NCBI GenBank assembly: GCA_951799445.1
Contig: OX637287.1
Span: 39,585,724 to 39,649,723 of the forward strand
Length of the DNA stretch: 64,000 bases
Direction: 5' to 3'
Source: Pseudisothecium myosuroides
Lineage: Eukaryota; Streptophyta; Bryopsida; Hypnales; Lembophyllaceae
Position numbers and translations under genes: made by a program
Notes under the pieces: generated by a model
The model's database searches: none
Seen by the model: only the letters and a program-made list of their open reading frames with translations
Told to the model about the DNA's origin: nothing
In this document: positions 12,022-24,900 of the stretch, one piece after another
Position numbering within the stretch: the stretch's first letter is position 1
Layout of the letters: the number at the start of each line of letters is the position of its first letter

Positions 12022-12746
12022 TGATTGTATGAACCACTTGTACTATTTTCTGTCACACGTTGCATGTTGATTAGGTTTTTGGCCATGATTTTTGGATTTT
12101 GATTCCAAATGATTCAAAATTCATAGACACGGTACTTATGACTATTATACACCTTGTCTATTTTTTTGGAATTTAAAAAAAAAATTTTACTATTTAATAA
12201 TAGCCCCCAATATTATATCACAAATGCCAATTTGGAGGTTTTTAGTACTATTTAGTACCCATAAAAATGAATTTGGAGCTGAAATTTGGTAGAGATGGTC
12301 TTCCAGTAGATTTGTAGCTATTGTCCAAAGGAATTCTAAAAATAATTAACTTTATGTGGTGTAGAAGTCCACAAAGTGAGCCCCTTTCTACTTGCATTTT
12401 GAAACATGTAAAAAATTTTTTTTTTTTTTTTTTTGTGAATGACCATCTCCATAAAGTTGCCACAAATGTCCAATTTTATTTATTTTTATTTAAGTTTTTT
12501 CCTATTTTCTACTAATTAAAACATCAAAATATGTATTTTCTTGAGATTTGACACTTTTCTAGTTCTCCTACTTAGAGAATTTTTTAATGAATTTCCTTTG
12601 GTGGTTACCTTCATCTTAAAGGTGCATACATTGGCCATATTTTTTAAATTTTTTAAAAATTGATTTTCTAATTTTAAACTACTCCAAAAAAAATGATGAG
12701 CACTGTTGCAAAACGCAACAAATAGCACAGGTGTTTCGTGCAATCA
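12022..12746. mobile_element. Element with imperfect inverted ends (family X, copy 2)
   Basis: The left end is TGATTGTATGAACCACTTGT and the reverse complement of the right end is TGATTGCACGAAACACCTGT. It is shorter than copy 1 at 10102-11081. A T-run of about 20 bases lies near 12418-12434. Confidence 0.45.
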
Positions 12747-13180
12747 CCCAGTTGAGCAATTTGACTTCTTTGATTGCTCAGCCAATCAAAACATGTCACA
12801 ATGCGAAAGTCTCTTGCATTTAGATTATGTTAGGTGGATCTACACTCACTAAGTTAATACCAGTTGGCAATAGTAGAGATTTCTCTCAAATTTCTCACTG
12901 TCACACCAATGAAATTTCTGCTTCATACCCACCCTGTTGAAAATTTGCACAAGGCAAGCAGTGAGCATTATCAGTCTTATGTCTCTCCTTAACCAATCGA
13001 AACATGCCATGATGGTGAAACTCTCCTGCGTTGACATTATGTAATTATAACATTGTGCTGTTCTTATGGTAATAACTCTCCAATGCACAAAGAATTAAGT
13101 CAGCGTAAGGTTCAGGTAGATAAAAGTGAATTGATTTTGTCAAGACATAGCAGCCTTTGAACTTCGTCCTTTGTACCAGT
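12747..13180. other. Unassigned, with a diverged direct repeat
   Basis: The phrase CCAATCRAAACATG ... CTCT(T/C)GCRTT ... ATTATGT occurs at about 12781-12832 and again at about 12990-13045. No gene is supported. Confidence 0.4.
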
Positions 13181-13581
13181 AAAACGAAGGTCCATACATG
13201 CTGGTCGTCATTGCAAAGACTTGAGACTCGAGAAAGCTCCTCATGAAACTCAAATGATCGAGGTATTCAAGTCAGTGGGAACTTTACATATTTGAACTGT
13301 AACCCATCTTTACAGCTTTCAGTAAAACAAACAACAAATCCCTATCGATGAACATTACTACTACAATGAAAAAGGACCCCAGTTTGCTTCAGTTAAGAGA
13401 ACAAATAAGAATGGTATTCAAATTCAAAACTGTCTGCAGTGTCAAACCTAACATGAACAAGGAGTCTTGACGTAGCACTAGAAGAGATCATGCATTGCGT
13501 CATCACTAACAGAAAATCTGATATGAACTTGCACAAAAATAAACTTAAAGCTACTCATTTCACTTCCCGACTTGTTCTCAC

Positions 13582-14314
13582 CTCAGCGGCACTGCCCGGC
13601 AGGGAACCAAGTCTGACCGACGTTTTTCAACTCCACCAGAAACTCTTTAATACTACACGCACACATGCAAAAACTGAAAGTAATTAAATAGCAGAACAAG
13701 GAGAATACGGAGGATATTCGCTCTGAGTATCGAGGTCCAAATCATCTACATGCTTGAAGTAATGTACGAAAAGGTCCAATTCTGTTAATTAGCGACAGAA
13801 ACGCGTCCAAATAAGCAATTATGGCAGCAATGGTAGCAAGCAGACCCGAGTTCTGAAACTTACGAACCCAAAATGAGGACACAAGTACCTGACACCCAAC
13901 GTCAAAGCTCCTTGCTCGAAAGACTTCGAGAGGAGAAAAGACATGAACAGGCAGCTCTTGAACAACCTTCTTTAATACCGCTTTCAAGATCTCCAAGTAA
14001 GATTCCTCAGTGAACTCAGGGTGTAACTTAGTCCTCCCTGCACTTGCAATCCACATGATGTTATCAAAATTACTATTAATTATGATCAGTTCATCTACTA
14101 GTACGGAAGATTCAACAACGCTACACAGAACTTTCAAGTAATGCTACATGCAGTCTGATTGTGATAATTATTCTGTTGTAGCATATTCCCTAATTTCTAG
14201 AAAAAAAATTTGAAATCTCCCAGAGAGTACCTGCACACAAACTTCGGTAGCACCTCTCTCCCAGGCCTCTACATTTCTGCGGGATATTTCCTCCAAGGAC
14301 AATCTGCTCAAAAC
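13582..14314 (-). pseudogene. FO synthase (deazaflavin, CofH-type radical SAM half), broken exons
   Basis: FO synthase makes the deazaflavin chromophore FO used by some photolyases. Three consecutive minus-strand exon remnants match the CofH half. Exon A (14231-14314) reads SLEEISRRNVEAWERGATEV and then CVQ, ending at a GT donor. Exon B (13889-14037) starts after an AG with GGL and continues HPEFTEESYLEILKAVLKK, then HVFSPLEV, then GALTLGV. Exon C (13582-13652) reads EFLVELKNVG and then LGSLPGSAAE, ending at GT-GAG. All inner borders are GT-AG. Exon B has frameshifts after GGL and after SPLEV, and exon C has about 4 extra bases before LGSLPG. A possible further exon near 13190-13250 holds TTSMYG. 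The radical-SAM cysteine cluster was not found. The frameshifts make this a pseudogene; the family assignment is from recalled motifs. Confidence 0.75.
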
Positions 14315-14524
14315 ACCCGAGACATACTTAGTGAAGTAGAAACTCGATCGGGGTTTTGCTGGGTGAAGGGCGTTTTCATGGGCTTATGCAGAGACTACTC
14401 GAAGTTGGACTTCGAAGTTAGATCCTTGTAAGCTCCAGCAACTCAGAAGACATTGATATGATTTCTTACAAGCAGCCTTGATAGCACTTGACACAGTTTC
14501 AAGCAGCAACCACCAAATTCGGTA

Positions 14525-15215
14525 AAACTGAAAATCCGACTTTATGAAACTGAAAAGAACGAACTACTACCTGTACAGTCGGGTACAAGAACCTTACGAA
14601 TTTTCCAGTCAGTTTTCTCTAGAAAGTTCATCAACTTCAGGAAGCTCTAGCATGCTCAAAAATGAACTGATTTTGGAATCGAAAATTGCGTTGGAATTGC
14701 AATGAAGTGCACTTCAACTTCATAACAAGCGAAAAATGAATAATTTTAAATCATACAACAATTTGAATTTCTTTTATACACTATCTACCATTTCATAGAG
14801 AACCTTTGGAAGATAGTCAAAGTTTTTGGGGTGAAGAACAAGCAAGAAATCATACAAGCAATTCAAGTGGTATGTTATCAAGTATCTCTTAAGCAATTGT
14901 GAAGGTTAATTTCTTATATGTACCATTGAATACAAGTTGTAACTTTCACAAATGTTGGCAACACTAGATAGTACATAGTGTATAGAAATCATCAAAATCT
15001 TTGTATGATTTTCAATTACATATGAGTGTTTGTAATGATGATAAAATAGACGTCAGTGTGATTCCAATGCAATTCAAAATTCAAAATTCCGTTCGTTTTT
15101 GAGTGCACACGGGCCTCCCAAAGTTGACCTAATCTCAACAGGATGCAAAAATTCGTAAGGTTCCTGTACCCAACTGTACAACTCTCCACCCAGGACTGGT
15201 CTTCACTAAGCATCC
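14525..15215. repeat. Imperfect foldback beside the FO synthase remnant
   Basis: The left core at 14571-14602 (CTGTACAGTCGGGTACAAGA and following bases) is mirrored at about 15149-15180. A second complementary pair lies inside, at about 14748-14805 against 14960-15020 (AAATCATACAA and TATACACTAT words). The arms are diverged and interrupted. It may be a decayed inverted duplication or a foldback transposon. Confidence 0.5.
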
Positions 15216-15845
15216 GGCTTTACTGAAACGGTGACACAAAAAACATCCGAAAATTCAGTTCCTAAATGTCCTCCTCGGAGTCACAAACAATTTTGCACAT
15301 TAGAAGAATGATCTATGACAATAATAGATATTTCAAGCAACATGTCACTCGTTCCTAGATAGGGGTCGCATTTAGAGCAAACTACCTTATATGAACTTCA
15401 AGGGTAGGGGGAAAAAAAAAAATAGTAACTCTAGTCTTATGACAAGTAACGTGAATGAAGAGTCTGTCAAGGATAGTTCTAATATCCAAGGTGAAAACAC
15501 TCAAAATTGTCCTTCTATCTATCCTTGATAAACGGACTTGCATAGAGAATGTCCTCCAAAGTGCTATTAAATCGTTCCCTTACTTATTTGTGATCGGTTG
15601 ATTGTTGACTCTCTAGATTTCAGTTTTAGGACCAAGCTAAGTGATGATTTCAAAGGCCAAGGGAACTTCTATTTTGAAAAGTCATAGCAATTACATGCCT
15701 TATCCAAAATTTCTATTTTATTTTTGAAATTCATAATATTCAATTGCTAATGCCACAAAAGTGTTTATTCTTAAAAAAAGGTGGGAAAAAAGGTACCTCC
15801 AACTATGATGAATTGCTTATTTAGACAATTTTGGATATTTTTGTC
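15216..15845. other. Unassigned AT-rich sequence
   Basis: No gene or repeat end is supported before the TTAA element that begins at 15850. Confidence 0.4.
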
Positions 15846-16916
15846 TTAACCCCTGAAGAACCAAGGCCCTTTTTTTACCAAAAAACATTCATAACTACCA
15901 TTTCTATTTCAAAGAGTAAAAAATTGAATTTGAAAACAATTTTTTTTTTGCACATCTAACCGTAGGATCTTACACCTAACTAGTATGAAAATGTGAATAA
16001 ATTAAAAAAAAATTGACTGCACAGATTGCAAAATATCTTAGTTTAAAGTGAAGGAAACAAGTTTTTTTGCACATTGCAGGACTAGATTATTTGACTTTAA
16101 ACCTTTTTTAATTAAACTTTTTTGCACTATAAAGTTTTGAGGTTTAAATCTTTATAGTGGGAATTTGAGTTGGAAATCTATGAAAACAAATATTTTCAAA
16201 AAAATATTAAATGAAAGTAGGTACAAGATAGAAGGGAAATCTAAATAATTAATATCTCTAAGATGGAATAAAAATTTAATCATTCCATTGATGAGATTGT
16301 TCTAGCAAGCAAACTTAAACCATCTAAAAAGAAAATTTAAATTTTAAAAAAAATGTATTCAAAAACGAATCCGGCAAGATGTTTTTTTAAGAAGATGCTT
16401 AGATTGGCCAAAAACTAGATTATCCATAATTTTACATCTTTTATCCAAATGAAATGAATAAAAGCTTTCCATATACAAAAAGTATAATCTATAAGTAAAA
16501 ATAAAATTCAAATTCAAATTCAAATCTTTGAAAAAAAATTTGTTGTCCGATTTCCCTTGTTTTGAGCTTGTTTGGGCATAATTTTTGTTTCTGAGCACCA
16601 ATTGAAAAAATTTATATTCATACAAAGATAATCAATCTTTCTATCTTCAAAAAAAAATTAAAAAAATCATGAAAAAATTAAGACCATAGGTACTCACCAG
16701 AATATTTTTTTTAGGAGATTTGCTGCAAAATTGCACCATATTTTATCAGGGTTGTCACACCGCCCAGACCACCCGCCTGTCCGTCCGATTCGCCCGTCCG
16801 GTAGAGGTGCTAGCCGTCCGATGTAGTCAACGCCCGATTGACTTTTCAACAAGGTAAAAACATGTAGCCGTGGATTTACCTTGTCCACGGTGTTTGACAT
16901 GTGGCGGCCTCGTTAG

Positions 16917-17171
16917 GCGATGACTTAAGGATGTCTGGGCCGGGACTTAAGGATGTTAGGGCAGGGACTTAAGGATGTCTCAGCGGGGACTTAAGCATCT
17001 CTGGGCGGGGACTTAAGGATGTTTGGGCAAGGACTTAAGGATGTCTGGGCTAGGACTTAAGGATGTTTGGGCAAGGACTTAAGCATGTCTAGGTGGGGAC
17101 TTAAGCATGTCTGGCCGGGACTTAAGGATGTCTGGGCAGGGACTTAAGCATGTCTGGGCAGGGACTTAACT
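16917..17171. repeat. Left subterminal tandem repeats (GGACTTAAG units)
   Basis: About a dozen units of roughly 20-22 bp follow the pattern GGGACTTAAGGATGTCTGGG, with variants AAGCATGT and GGGCAAGG. They lie directly inside the left end of the hAT-like element. Subterminal repeats of this kind often bind transposase; that role is inferred. Confidence 0.85.
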
Positions 17172-17195
17172 AGGACTTTAAAATGGGTGTGGACG

Positions 17196-17330
17196 TAATT
17201 TTTTTTTTCAATTTGTGATTGCATTTTTGAAAATTATGGAGCGTGTAATATATCATTGGAAAGGTCTTCAAAAGACTTTTCTAATGGTATATTACACGGC
17301 CTTATTTTTCTCAAAATTGTAGTCACAAAT
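17196..17330. repeat. Small hairpin repeat in the left arm
   Basis: The segment from AATTTGTGATTGCATTTTTG to the right end (reverse complement ATTTGTGACTACAATTTTG) forms an imperfect inverted repeat centred on AAGGTCTTCAAAAGACTTTT. It is mirrored in the right arm at 24679-24813. It may be an old MITE trapped before arm duplication. Confidence 0.6.
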
Positions 17331-17975
17331 CAAAAAAAAAATTTGCTGTCAAGATGGAACACATAAAGATAGGCGGGGACGTTACGGGACCAATCTATAC
17401 CATGGGAGCACTTGGTTAATTATTTTTGGGGCCCACTCATTCAATGTGTCATAGGATTCTTCTCTTAAAGTTAAAGAATGACAAATTGTATTGCTGACAA
17501 CCGAAATTAGCACATTTTGTTAGATATTCATTTAGAACAATACCTATATCTAAAATTTGATGTAATACGGATTGTAGAAGAGTTTGGTAAGAATTTTCCA
17601 TTGTCATAATGTATAATACAACATGATAAGAGTCTTTGTTAGAAAATGACTTTGTGTTTTACGTTTGAATGTTGTGAGTTTAACATTGATTAAAAAGTTA
17701 ACTTTAGGTCATTTTAGAAGATAGGTACAAGGACTTGCCATTTCAATTGTTGAATTCAATATTAGAATTGCATCAAGATTTACATCAACCACGTAATTTG
17801 ATTTTCTTAAAATTCTTTTGGATTAATGTAGTGGGTATATAAAACAATTTGCATTTAAATTAGTGAATTGAACATTGGATTTATTGGAATTTACATTAGC
17901 CTTGCTTAGTTTAGTTTAAGAAAATTAAATTGCTTTACCGGGTATGTAAAAGGATTTGAAATCTTTATTGGTTAA

Positions 17976-18901
17976 CCCCTAAAGGCCCAAGGCCTTTTTT
18001 TTGGCAAAAAACACTGAAAACTGCCATTTCTATAGCAAACAGTAAAAAACATTGAAAAATATTTTTTTGCACATGTAACCATAGGATCTTACACCTAACT
18101 AGTATGAGAACGTATGGAAAAAATTTCAGAATTTTTGACCGAACAGATTGCAAGATATTTGCGTTTGAAGTGGAAAAAATAAGTTTTTTAGCACATTGCA
18201 GGATTAGATTTTTTGACTGAACATTTTTAACTTAAAATTTTTGCACTACAGAGTTTTGAGCTTTGAATTTTTATAGTGGAGGATTGATTTAAGAGTCTAG
18301 GGAAAAAATAATATTCAAAAAAACTTAATTTTCATTCCTACAAAAATTGTTAAGTAGAAGTAGGTACCAGATAGAAGGAAAATCTAAAATATCAATATAT
18401 TTTAGATGGAATTAAAATACACTAATCTCAATGGTGAGATTGTTCTAGCAAGTAAACTAAACCATGAAAATTTATTTTTTTGAAAAATTTGAAATTTTGC
18501 ATTCAGAAATGAATCCTACAAGTTATTTTTTTCAAGAAGATGCTCTAACTGCCCAAAAAACAAGAATGTCCATAACTTTCTCAAAACAAATCCAAATGAA
18601 ATGAATCAAAGCTTTATAAATAGACAAAATATAATCTATGAAAAAAATATTAAAAGAAAAAAATCAAAATTTTGCCAATTTATTTTTGTTGCCCGGGCTA
18701 CCCGCCGTCCCTTATTTTGAGCTTATTTGGTCATAACTGTTGTTCTCGGGCACCAATTGTGAAAAACATTATATTCCCACAAAGCTAATCAATTTTTTCT
18801 ACCTCCAAAAAAAGTTTCAAAAAATCACGACAAAAATTCAGCCTATAGGTACCTGCCCGAAATTTCATTTGTCTCCCAAAGGAACAATGGGCCTTTAGGG
18901 G
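17976..18901. mobile_element. TTAA element 'b', left-arm copy (926 bp)
   Basis: It is flanked by TTAA (17972-17975) and a mutated TTAC (18902-18905). The ends are CCCCTAAAGGCCC and GGGCCTTTAGGGG. The length equals element 'c' (35232-36157), and the sequence is of the same subfamily as 'a' and 'c'. No coding capacity. Confidence 0.9.
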
Positions 18902-18905
18902 TTAC

Positions 18906-19460
18906 ATGAACAATTGGGTTTGCAGATACTCATATCAATTATATTCTTTGTATATTTTTTTTATTTGCTTTAGATTATTTATTTGTAGTTCTGCAATTAT
19001 TTTTTATTTTTTTAGAGATGAAATCACAAATCTTCAATAAATTTTTTAAAATTCAATTTTATTTTAATATTTTTCTTTTAGTTTTTGAAATTAATTTGGA
19101 TTACTTTAGTGGCTATGTAAAAGAGTTTTATTGTTGAATTAAACATTGGAGTTGTGCAAATTCACATGCACCACATTTTGTTTATTTTCATTTAAATTCT
19201 TTTAAGTTACTTTTGTAGGTACATTAAAGAGTTTGACTTTTATATGATTGAATGGAACATTTGGGTGCATACAATTACTCTAATGACATTAATTTTTATT
19301 TTTTTAAAAATTTTCATTGAATCATTTTTGTAAATTGGTACAACCGCATTCTATTTATTTTAATATAATTCCTCGGGGTTCTTCTTATTTGTATATAGAA
19401 GGCTTTGCCATATTTATGATTGAATGCAATATATTAAGGTTTCTACATCCAACATTTTAA
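18906..19460. other. AT-rich filler within the left arm
   Basis: No gene is visible; it is mirrored exactly in the right arm (22549-23103). Confidence 0.5.
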
Positions 19461-19462
19461 AA

Positions 19463-19806
19463 ATAAGGCGTGGACTTAAGGATTTCCTGCTTCACTTCCA
19501 AAACCTGCTCATTTCGGGAGCGTCCAGGCGCGGACTTAAGCGACTGGGCGCGAACTTAAGGAATTCTTACTTCACCTCCAAAACCTGCTCATTTCGGGAG
19601 TGTCCGAGCGCGGACTTAAGGAATTCCTACTTGACTTCCCAAACTTGCTCATTTTGGGAGTATCCGGACGCGGACTTAAGCGACTGGGCATGGACTTAAG
19701 GAATTCCTGCTTCACTTCCAAAATCTTCTCATTTCGGAAGTGTCCGGGCGCGGACTTAAGCAACTGGGCGCGGACTTTAGGGACAGGGCGCGGACTTAAG
19801 GGGACA
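19463..19806. repeat. GC-rich CGGACTTAAG repeat cluster, left arm
   Basis: Units of GGGCGCGGACTTAAGGAATT alternate with a ~60 bp block containing CTCATTTCGGGAGTGTCC. The core GGACTTAAG is the same word as in the subterminal repeats. The cluster is repeated in mirror at 22203-22546. Translated frames over it are artefacts of the repeats. Confidence 0.85.
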
Positions 19807-20099
19807 ACAAATTGCTAAGTCCATTCACTTTGACTTTGGCATAGGATGCTCCCTCTCCATTCAAAGTAGGGTGTATTTTATTCTTGGCAGCTCATTCTTG
19901 TACCGATGTTCAAATCACTAAATATCCAAATTAAGAAGTTCACCTACTCCAATTTCTAAATGAATTCAATTCAATTTTTTATTTTTGTAGCCTACAATAC
20001 AATGTATTATTTCTTCACAAGTACTTACTAATGTAATTGTTGAATCAGACATGGCAATTTTGGGAGGGAGATACTTCATCAATTTATTTTTTGGCCTTT

Positions 20100-21905
20100 T
20101 TTTGGAATACAAGGTATTTCTTCACAAGAATTTATTCATTTAATTAATGAATTAGGTTAGAGGGGACAGAAGCATTTCAAATATTGTTATTTTTTCTTTG
20201 GAGCCAAAGGTTATTTCTTCATAAGGATTTTGAAATTGAAGTGTTGGAATAAGAAAATAGGCCAAACTTCATTTATTTTTATTTGGAGCCAAAGGTTATT
20301 TCCTAACAAGACTTTCAAAATTTAATTGGTGAAATAAGAAATAAGGGTTTGGAGGAGAGCCCATTCAAACATTTAATTTCTTTCATTTGGAGCAAAGAAT
20401 TATTTCCTCACAAGGCTTTGAAATTTTAATTGTTAGAATTAAAGAAAAAAGATTGATGCATGGGGAGACCTTTCAACTATTAATTTTTTTAAATTTGGAG
20501 CAAAGGATTATCTCCTCGCAAGGCTTTAGAATTTTAATTATTAGAATAAGACAAAAGGGACTGATAAAGAGACCCTTTAATCATTATATAGCACTTGAAG
20601 GGGCTCTCCACCATTCTTTTTTTTTCTCATTTCAACAATTAAATTCAGAAAGCCGTGCAAGGAAATATCCCCTATGTTCCAAATTAAAAATATGTAATGT
20701 TTGAAGGGTCTCTTAATTAGTCTCTTTTGTCTTATTCTAACAATTAAAATTCTAAAGCCTTGCGAGGAGATAATCCTTTGCTCCAAAACATTTATTAGTT
20801 GACGCGGTCTCCCCAAGCATCAATGCATCAATTTAATAGTTGAAAGTCTTCCTTTTATCTTATTCTAAAAATTAAAATTTCAAAGTTGTTTGAGGAGATA
20901 ACCCTTTACTCCAAATAAAATAATAATAATGTTTGAAGGGTCTCCCCATGCATCAATCCCTTTTTTCTTGTTCCAACAATTAAAATTCCAAAGCCTTGTG
21001 AGGAAAAAACCCTTTGCTATTAAATTGAGACCTTTCAACTATTAAATTGATGCATTAAGGCATTGCGACACCTTTTAAATGTTATTTTTTTATTTGGAGT
21101 AAAGGATTATCTCCTCAAACAACTTTGAAATTTTAATTTTTAGAATAAGATAAAAGGAAGACCTTTCAACTATTAAATTGATGCATTGATGCTTGGGGAG
21201 ACCGCATCAACTAATAAATGTTTTGGAGCAAAGGATTATCTCCTCGCAAGGCTTTAGAATTTTAATTGTTAGAATAAGACAAAAGAGACTAATTAAGAGA
21301 CCCTTCAAACATTACATATTTTTAATTTGGAACATAGGGGATATTTCCTTGCATGGCTTTCTGAATTTAATTGTTGAAATGAGAAAAAAAAAGAATGGTG
21401 GAGAGCCCCTTCAAGTGCTATATAATGATTAAAGGGTCTCTTTATCAGTCCCTTTTGTCTTATTCTAATAATTAAAATTCTAAAGCCTTGCGAGGAGATA
21501 ATCCTTTGCTCCAAATTTAAAAAAATTAATAGTTGAAAGGTCTCCCCATGCATCAATCTTTTTTCTTTAATTCTAACAATTAAAATTTCAAAGCCTTGTG
21601 AGGAAATAATTCTTTGCTCCAAATGAAAGAAATTAAATGTTTGAATGGGCTCTCCTCCAAACCCTTATTTCTTATTTCACCAATTAAATTTTGAAAGTCT
21701 TGTTAGGAAATAACCTTTGGCTCCAAATAAAAATAAATGAAGTTTGGCCTATTTTCTTATTCCAACACTTCAATTTCAAAATCCTTATGAAGAAATAACC
21801 TTTGGCTCCAAAGAAAAAATAACAATATTTGAAATGCTTCTGTCCCCTCTAACCTAATTCATTAATTAAATGAATAAATTCTTGTGAAGAAATACCTTGT
21901 ATTCC
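20100..21905. repeat. Alternating direct and inverted ~110 bp modules around the palindrome centre
   Basis: A module with TTTGGAGCAAAGGATTAT, CTCCTCGCAAGGCTTT and GAATTTTAATTGTTAGAA recurs about every 100-120 bp. On the left side it is direct near 20100, 20205, 20280, 20385 and 20495, then reversed near 20640, 20745, 20870 and 20980. The mirrored series fills the right arm. Confidence 0.8.
20926..21082. other. Loop of the giant palindrome
   Basis: The axis lies near 21004.5. Pairing is lost over about 157 bp, although this segment is itself made of the ~110 bp module. Confidence 0.75.
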
Positions 21906-24900
21906 AAAAAAAGGCCAAAAAATAAATTGATGAAGTATCTCCCTCCCAAAATTGCCATGTCTGATTCAACAATTACATTAGTAAGTACTTGTGAAGAAAT
22001 AATACATTGTATTGTAGGCTACAAAAATAAAAAATTGAATTGAATTCATTTAGAAATTGGAGTAGGTGAACTTCTTAATTTGGATATTTAGTGATTTGAA
22101 CATCGGTACAAGAATGAGCTGCCAAGAATAAAATACACCCTACTTTGAATGGAGAGGGAGCATCCTATGCCAAAGTCAAAGTGAATGGACTTAGCAATTT
22201 GTTGTCCCCTTAAGTCCGCGCCCTGTCCCTAAAGTCCGCGCCCAGTTGCTTAAGTCCGCGCCCGGACACTTCCGAAATGAGAAGATTTTGGAAGTGAAGC
22301 AGGAATTCCTTAAGTCCATGCCCAGTCGCTTAAGTCCGCGTCCGGATACTCCCAAAATGAGCAAGTTTGGGAAGTCAAGTAGGAATTCCTTAAGTCCGCG
22401 CTCGGACACTCCCGAAATGAGCAGGTTTTGGAGGTGAAGTAAGAATTCCTTAAGTTCGCGCCCAGTCGCTTAAGTCCGCGCCTGGACGCTCCCGAAATGA
22501 GCAGGTTTTGGAAGTGAAGCAGGAAATCCTTAAGTCCACGCCTTATTTTTAAAATGTTGGATGTAGAAACCTTAATATATTGCATTCAATCATAAATATG
22601 GCAAAGCCTTCTATATACAAATAAGAAGAACCCCGAGGAATTATATTAAAATAAATAGAATGCGGTTGTACCAATTTACAAAAATGATTCAATGAAAATT
22701 TTTAAAAAAATAAAAATTAATGTCATTAGAGTAATTGTATGCACCCAAATGTTCCATTCAATCATATAAAAGTCAAACTCTTTAATGTACCTACAAAAGT
22801 AACTTAAAAGAATTTAAATGAAAATAAACAAAATGTGGTGCATGTGAATTTGCACAACTCCAATGTTTAATTCAACAATAAAACTCTTTTACATAGCCAC
22901 TAAAGTAATCCAAATTAATTTCAAAAACTAAAAGAAAAATATTAAAATAAAATTGAATTTTAAAAAATTTATTGAAGATTTGTGATTTCATCTCTAAAAA
23001 AATAAAAAATAATTGCAGAACTACAAATAAATAATCTAAAGCAAATAAAAAAAATATACAAAGAATATAATTGATATGAGTATCTGCAAACCCAATTGTT
23101 CATGTAACCCCTAAAGGCCCATTGTTCCTTTGGGAGACAAATGAAATTTCGGGCAGGTACCTATAGGCTGAATTTTTGTCGTGATTTTTTGAAACTTTTT
23201 TTGGAGGTAGAAAAAATTGATTAGCTTTGTGGGAATATAATGTTTTTCACAATTGGTGCCCGAGAACAACAGTTATGACCAAATAAGCTCAAAATAAGGG
23301 ACGGCGGGTAGCCCGGGCAACAAAAATAAATTGGCAAAATTTTGATTTTTTTCTTTTAATATTTTTTTCATAGATTATATTTTGTCTATTTATAAAGCTT
23401 TGATTCATTTCATTTGGATTTGTTTTGAGAAAGTTATGGACATTCTTGTTTTTTGGGCAGTTAGAGCATCTTCTTGAAAAAAATAACTTGTAGGATTCAT
23501 TTCTGAATGCAAAATTTCAAATTTTTCAAAAAAATAAATTTTCATGGTTTAGTTTACTTGCTAGAACAATCTCACCATTGAGATTAGTGTATTTTAATTC
23601 CATCTAAAATATATTGATATTTTAGATTTTCCTTCTATCTGGTACCTACTTCTACTTAACAATTTTTGTAGGAATGAAAATTAAGTTTTTTTGAATATTA
23701 TTTTTTCCCTAGACTCTTAAATCAATCCTCCACTATAAAAATTCAAAGCTCAAAACTCTGTAGTGCAAAAATTTTAAGTTAAAAATGTTCAGTCAAAAAA
23801 TCTAATCCTGCAATGTGCTAAAAAACTTATTTTTTCCACTTCAAACGCAAATATCTTGCAATCTGTTCGGTCAAAAATTCTGAAATTTTTTCCATACGTT
23901 CTCATACTAGTTAGGTGTAAGATCCTATGGTTACATGTGCAAAAAAATATTTTTCAATGTTTTTTACTGTTTGCTATAGAAATGGCAGTTTTCAGTGTTT
24001 TTTGCCAAAAAAAAGGCCTTGGGCCTTTAGGGGTTAACCAATAAAGATTTCAAATCCTTTTACATACCCGGTAAAGCAATTTAATTTTCTTAAACTAAAC
24101 TAAGCAAGGCTAATGTAAATTCCAATAAATCCAATGTTCAATTCACTAATTTAAATGCAAATTGTTTTATATACCCACTACATTAATCCAAAAGAATTTT
24201 AAGAAAATCAAATTACGTGGTTGATGTAAATCTTGATGCAATTCTAATATTGAATTCAACAATTGAAATGGCAAGTCCTTGTACCTATCTTCTAAAATGA
24301 CCTAAAGTTAACTTTTTAATCAATGTTAAACTCACAACATTCAAACGTAAAACACAAAGTCATTTTCTAACAAAGACTCTTATCATGTTGTATTATACAT
24401 TATGACAATGGAAAATTCTTACCAAACTCTTCTACAATCCGTATTACATCAAATTTTAGATATAGGTATTGTTCTAAATGAATATCTAACAAAATGTGCT
24501 AATTTCGGTTGTCAGCAATACAATTTGTCATTCTTTAACTTTAAGAGAAGAATCCTATGACACATTGAATGAGTGGGCCCCAAAAATAATTAACCAAGTG
24601 CTCCCATGGTATAGATTGGTCCTGTAACGTCCCCGCCTATCTTTATGTGTTCCATCTTGACAGCAAATTTTTTTTTTGATTTGTGACTACAATTTTGAGA
24701 AAAATAAGGCCGTGTAATATACCATTAGAAAAGTCTTTTGAAGACCTTTCCAATGATATATTACACGCTCCATAATTTTCAAAAATGCAATCACAAATTG
24801 AAAAAAAAAATTACGTCCACACCCATTTTAAAGTCCTAGTTAAGTCCCTGCCCAGACATGCTTAAGTCCCTGCCCAGACATCCTTAAGTCCCGGCCAGAC

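Larger units (their letters stand above)
17010..20925. repeat. Left arm of the giant inverted repeat
   Basis: Each position p pairs with 42009 minus p over 17010-20845 without indels; a one-base indel near 20846 shifts the sum to 42008 for the inner part. Sampled blocks are identical apart from a few substitutions (17386, about 20655, about 20805), all C/T or G/A. Homology decays beyond about 20925 and outward of 17010, where tandem repeat numbers differ. Confidence 0.93.

Noticed and set aside
19424..22585. Open frames with repeated peptides in the palindrome arms
   Set aside because: They are mirrored exactly on the opposite strand and arise from the tandem DNA repeats; no codon-level conservation argument can be made.
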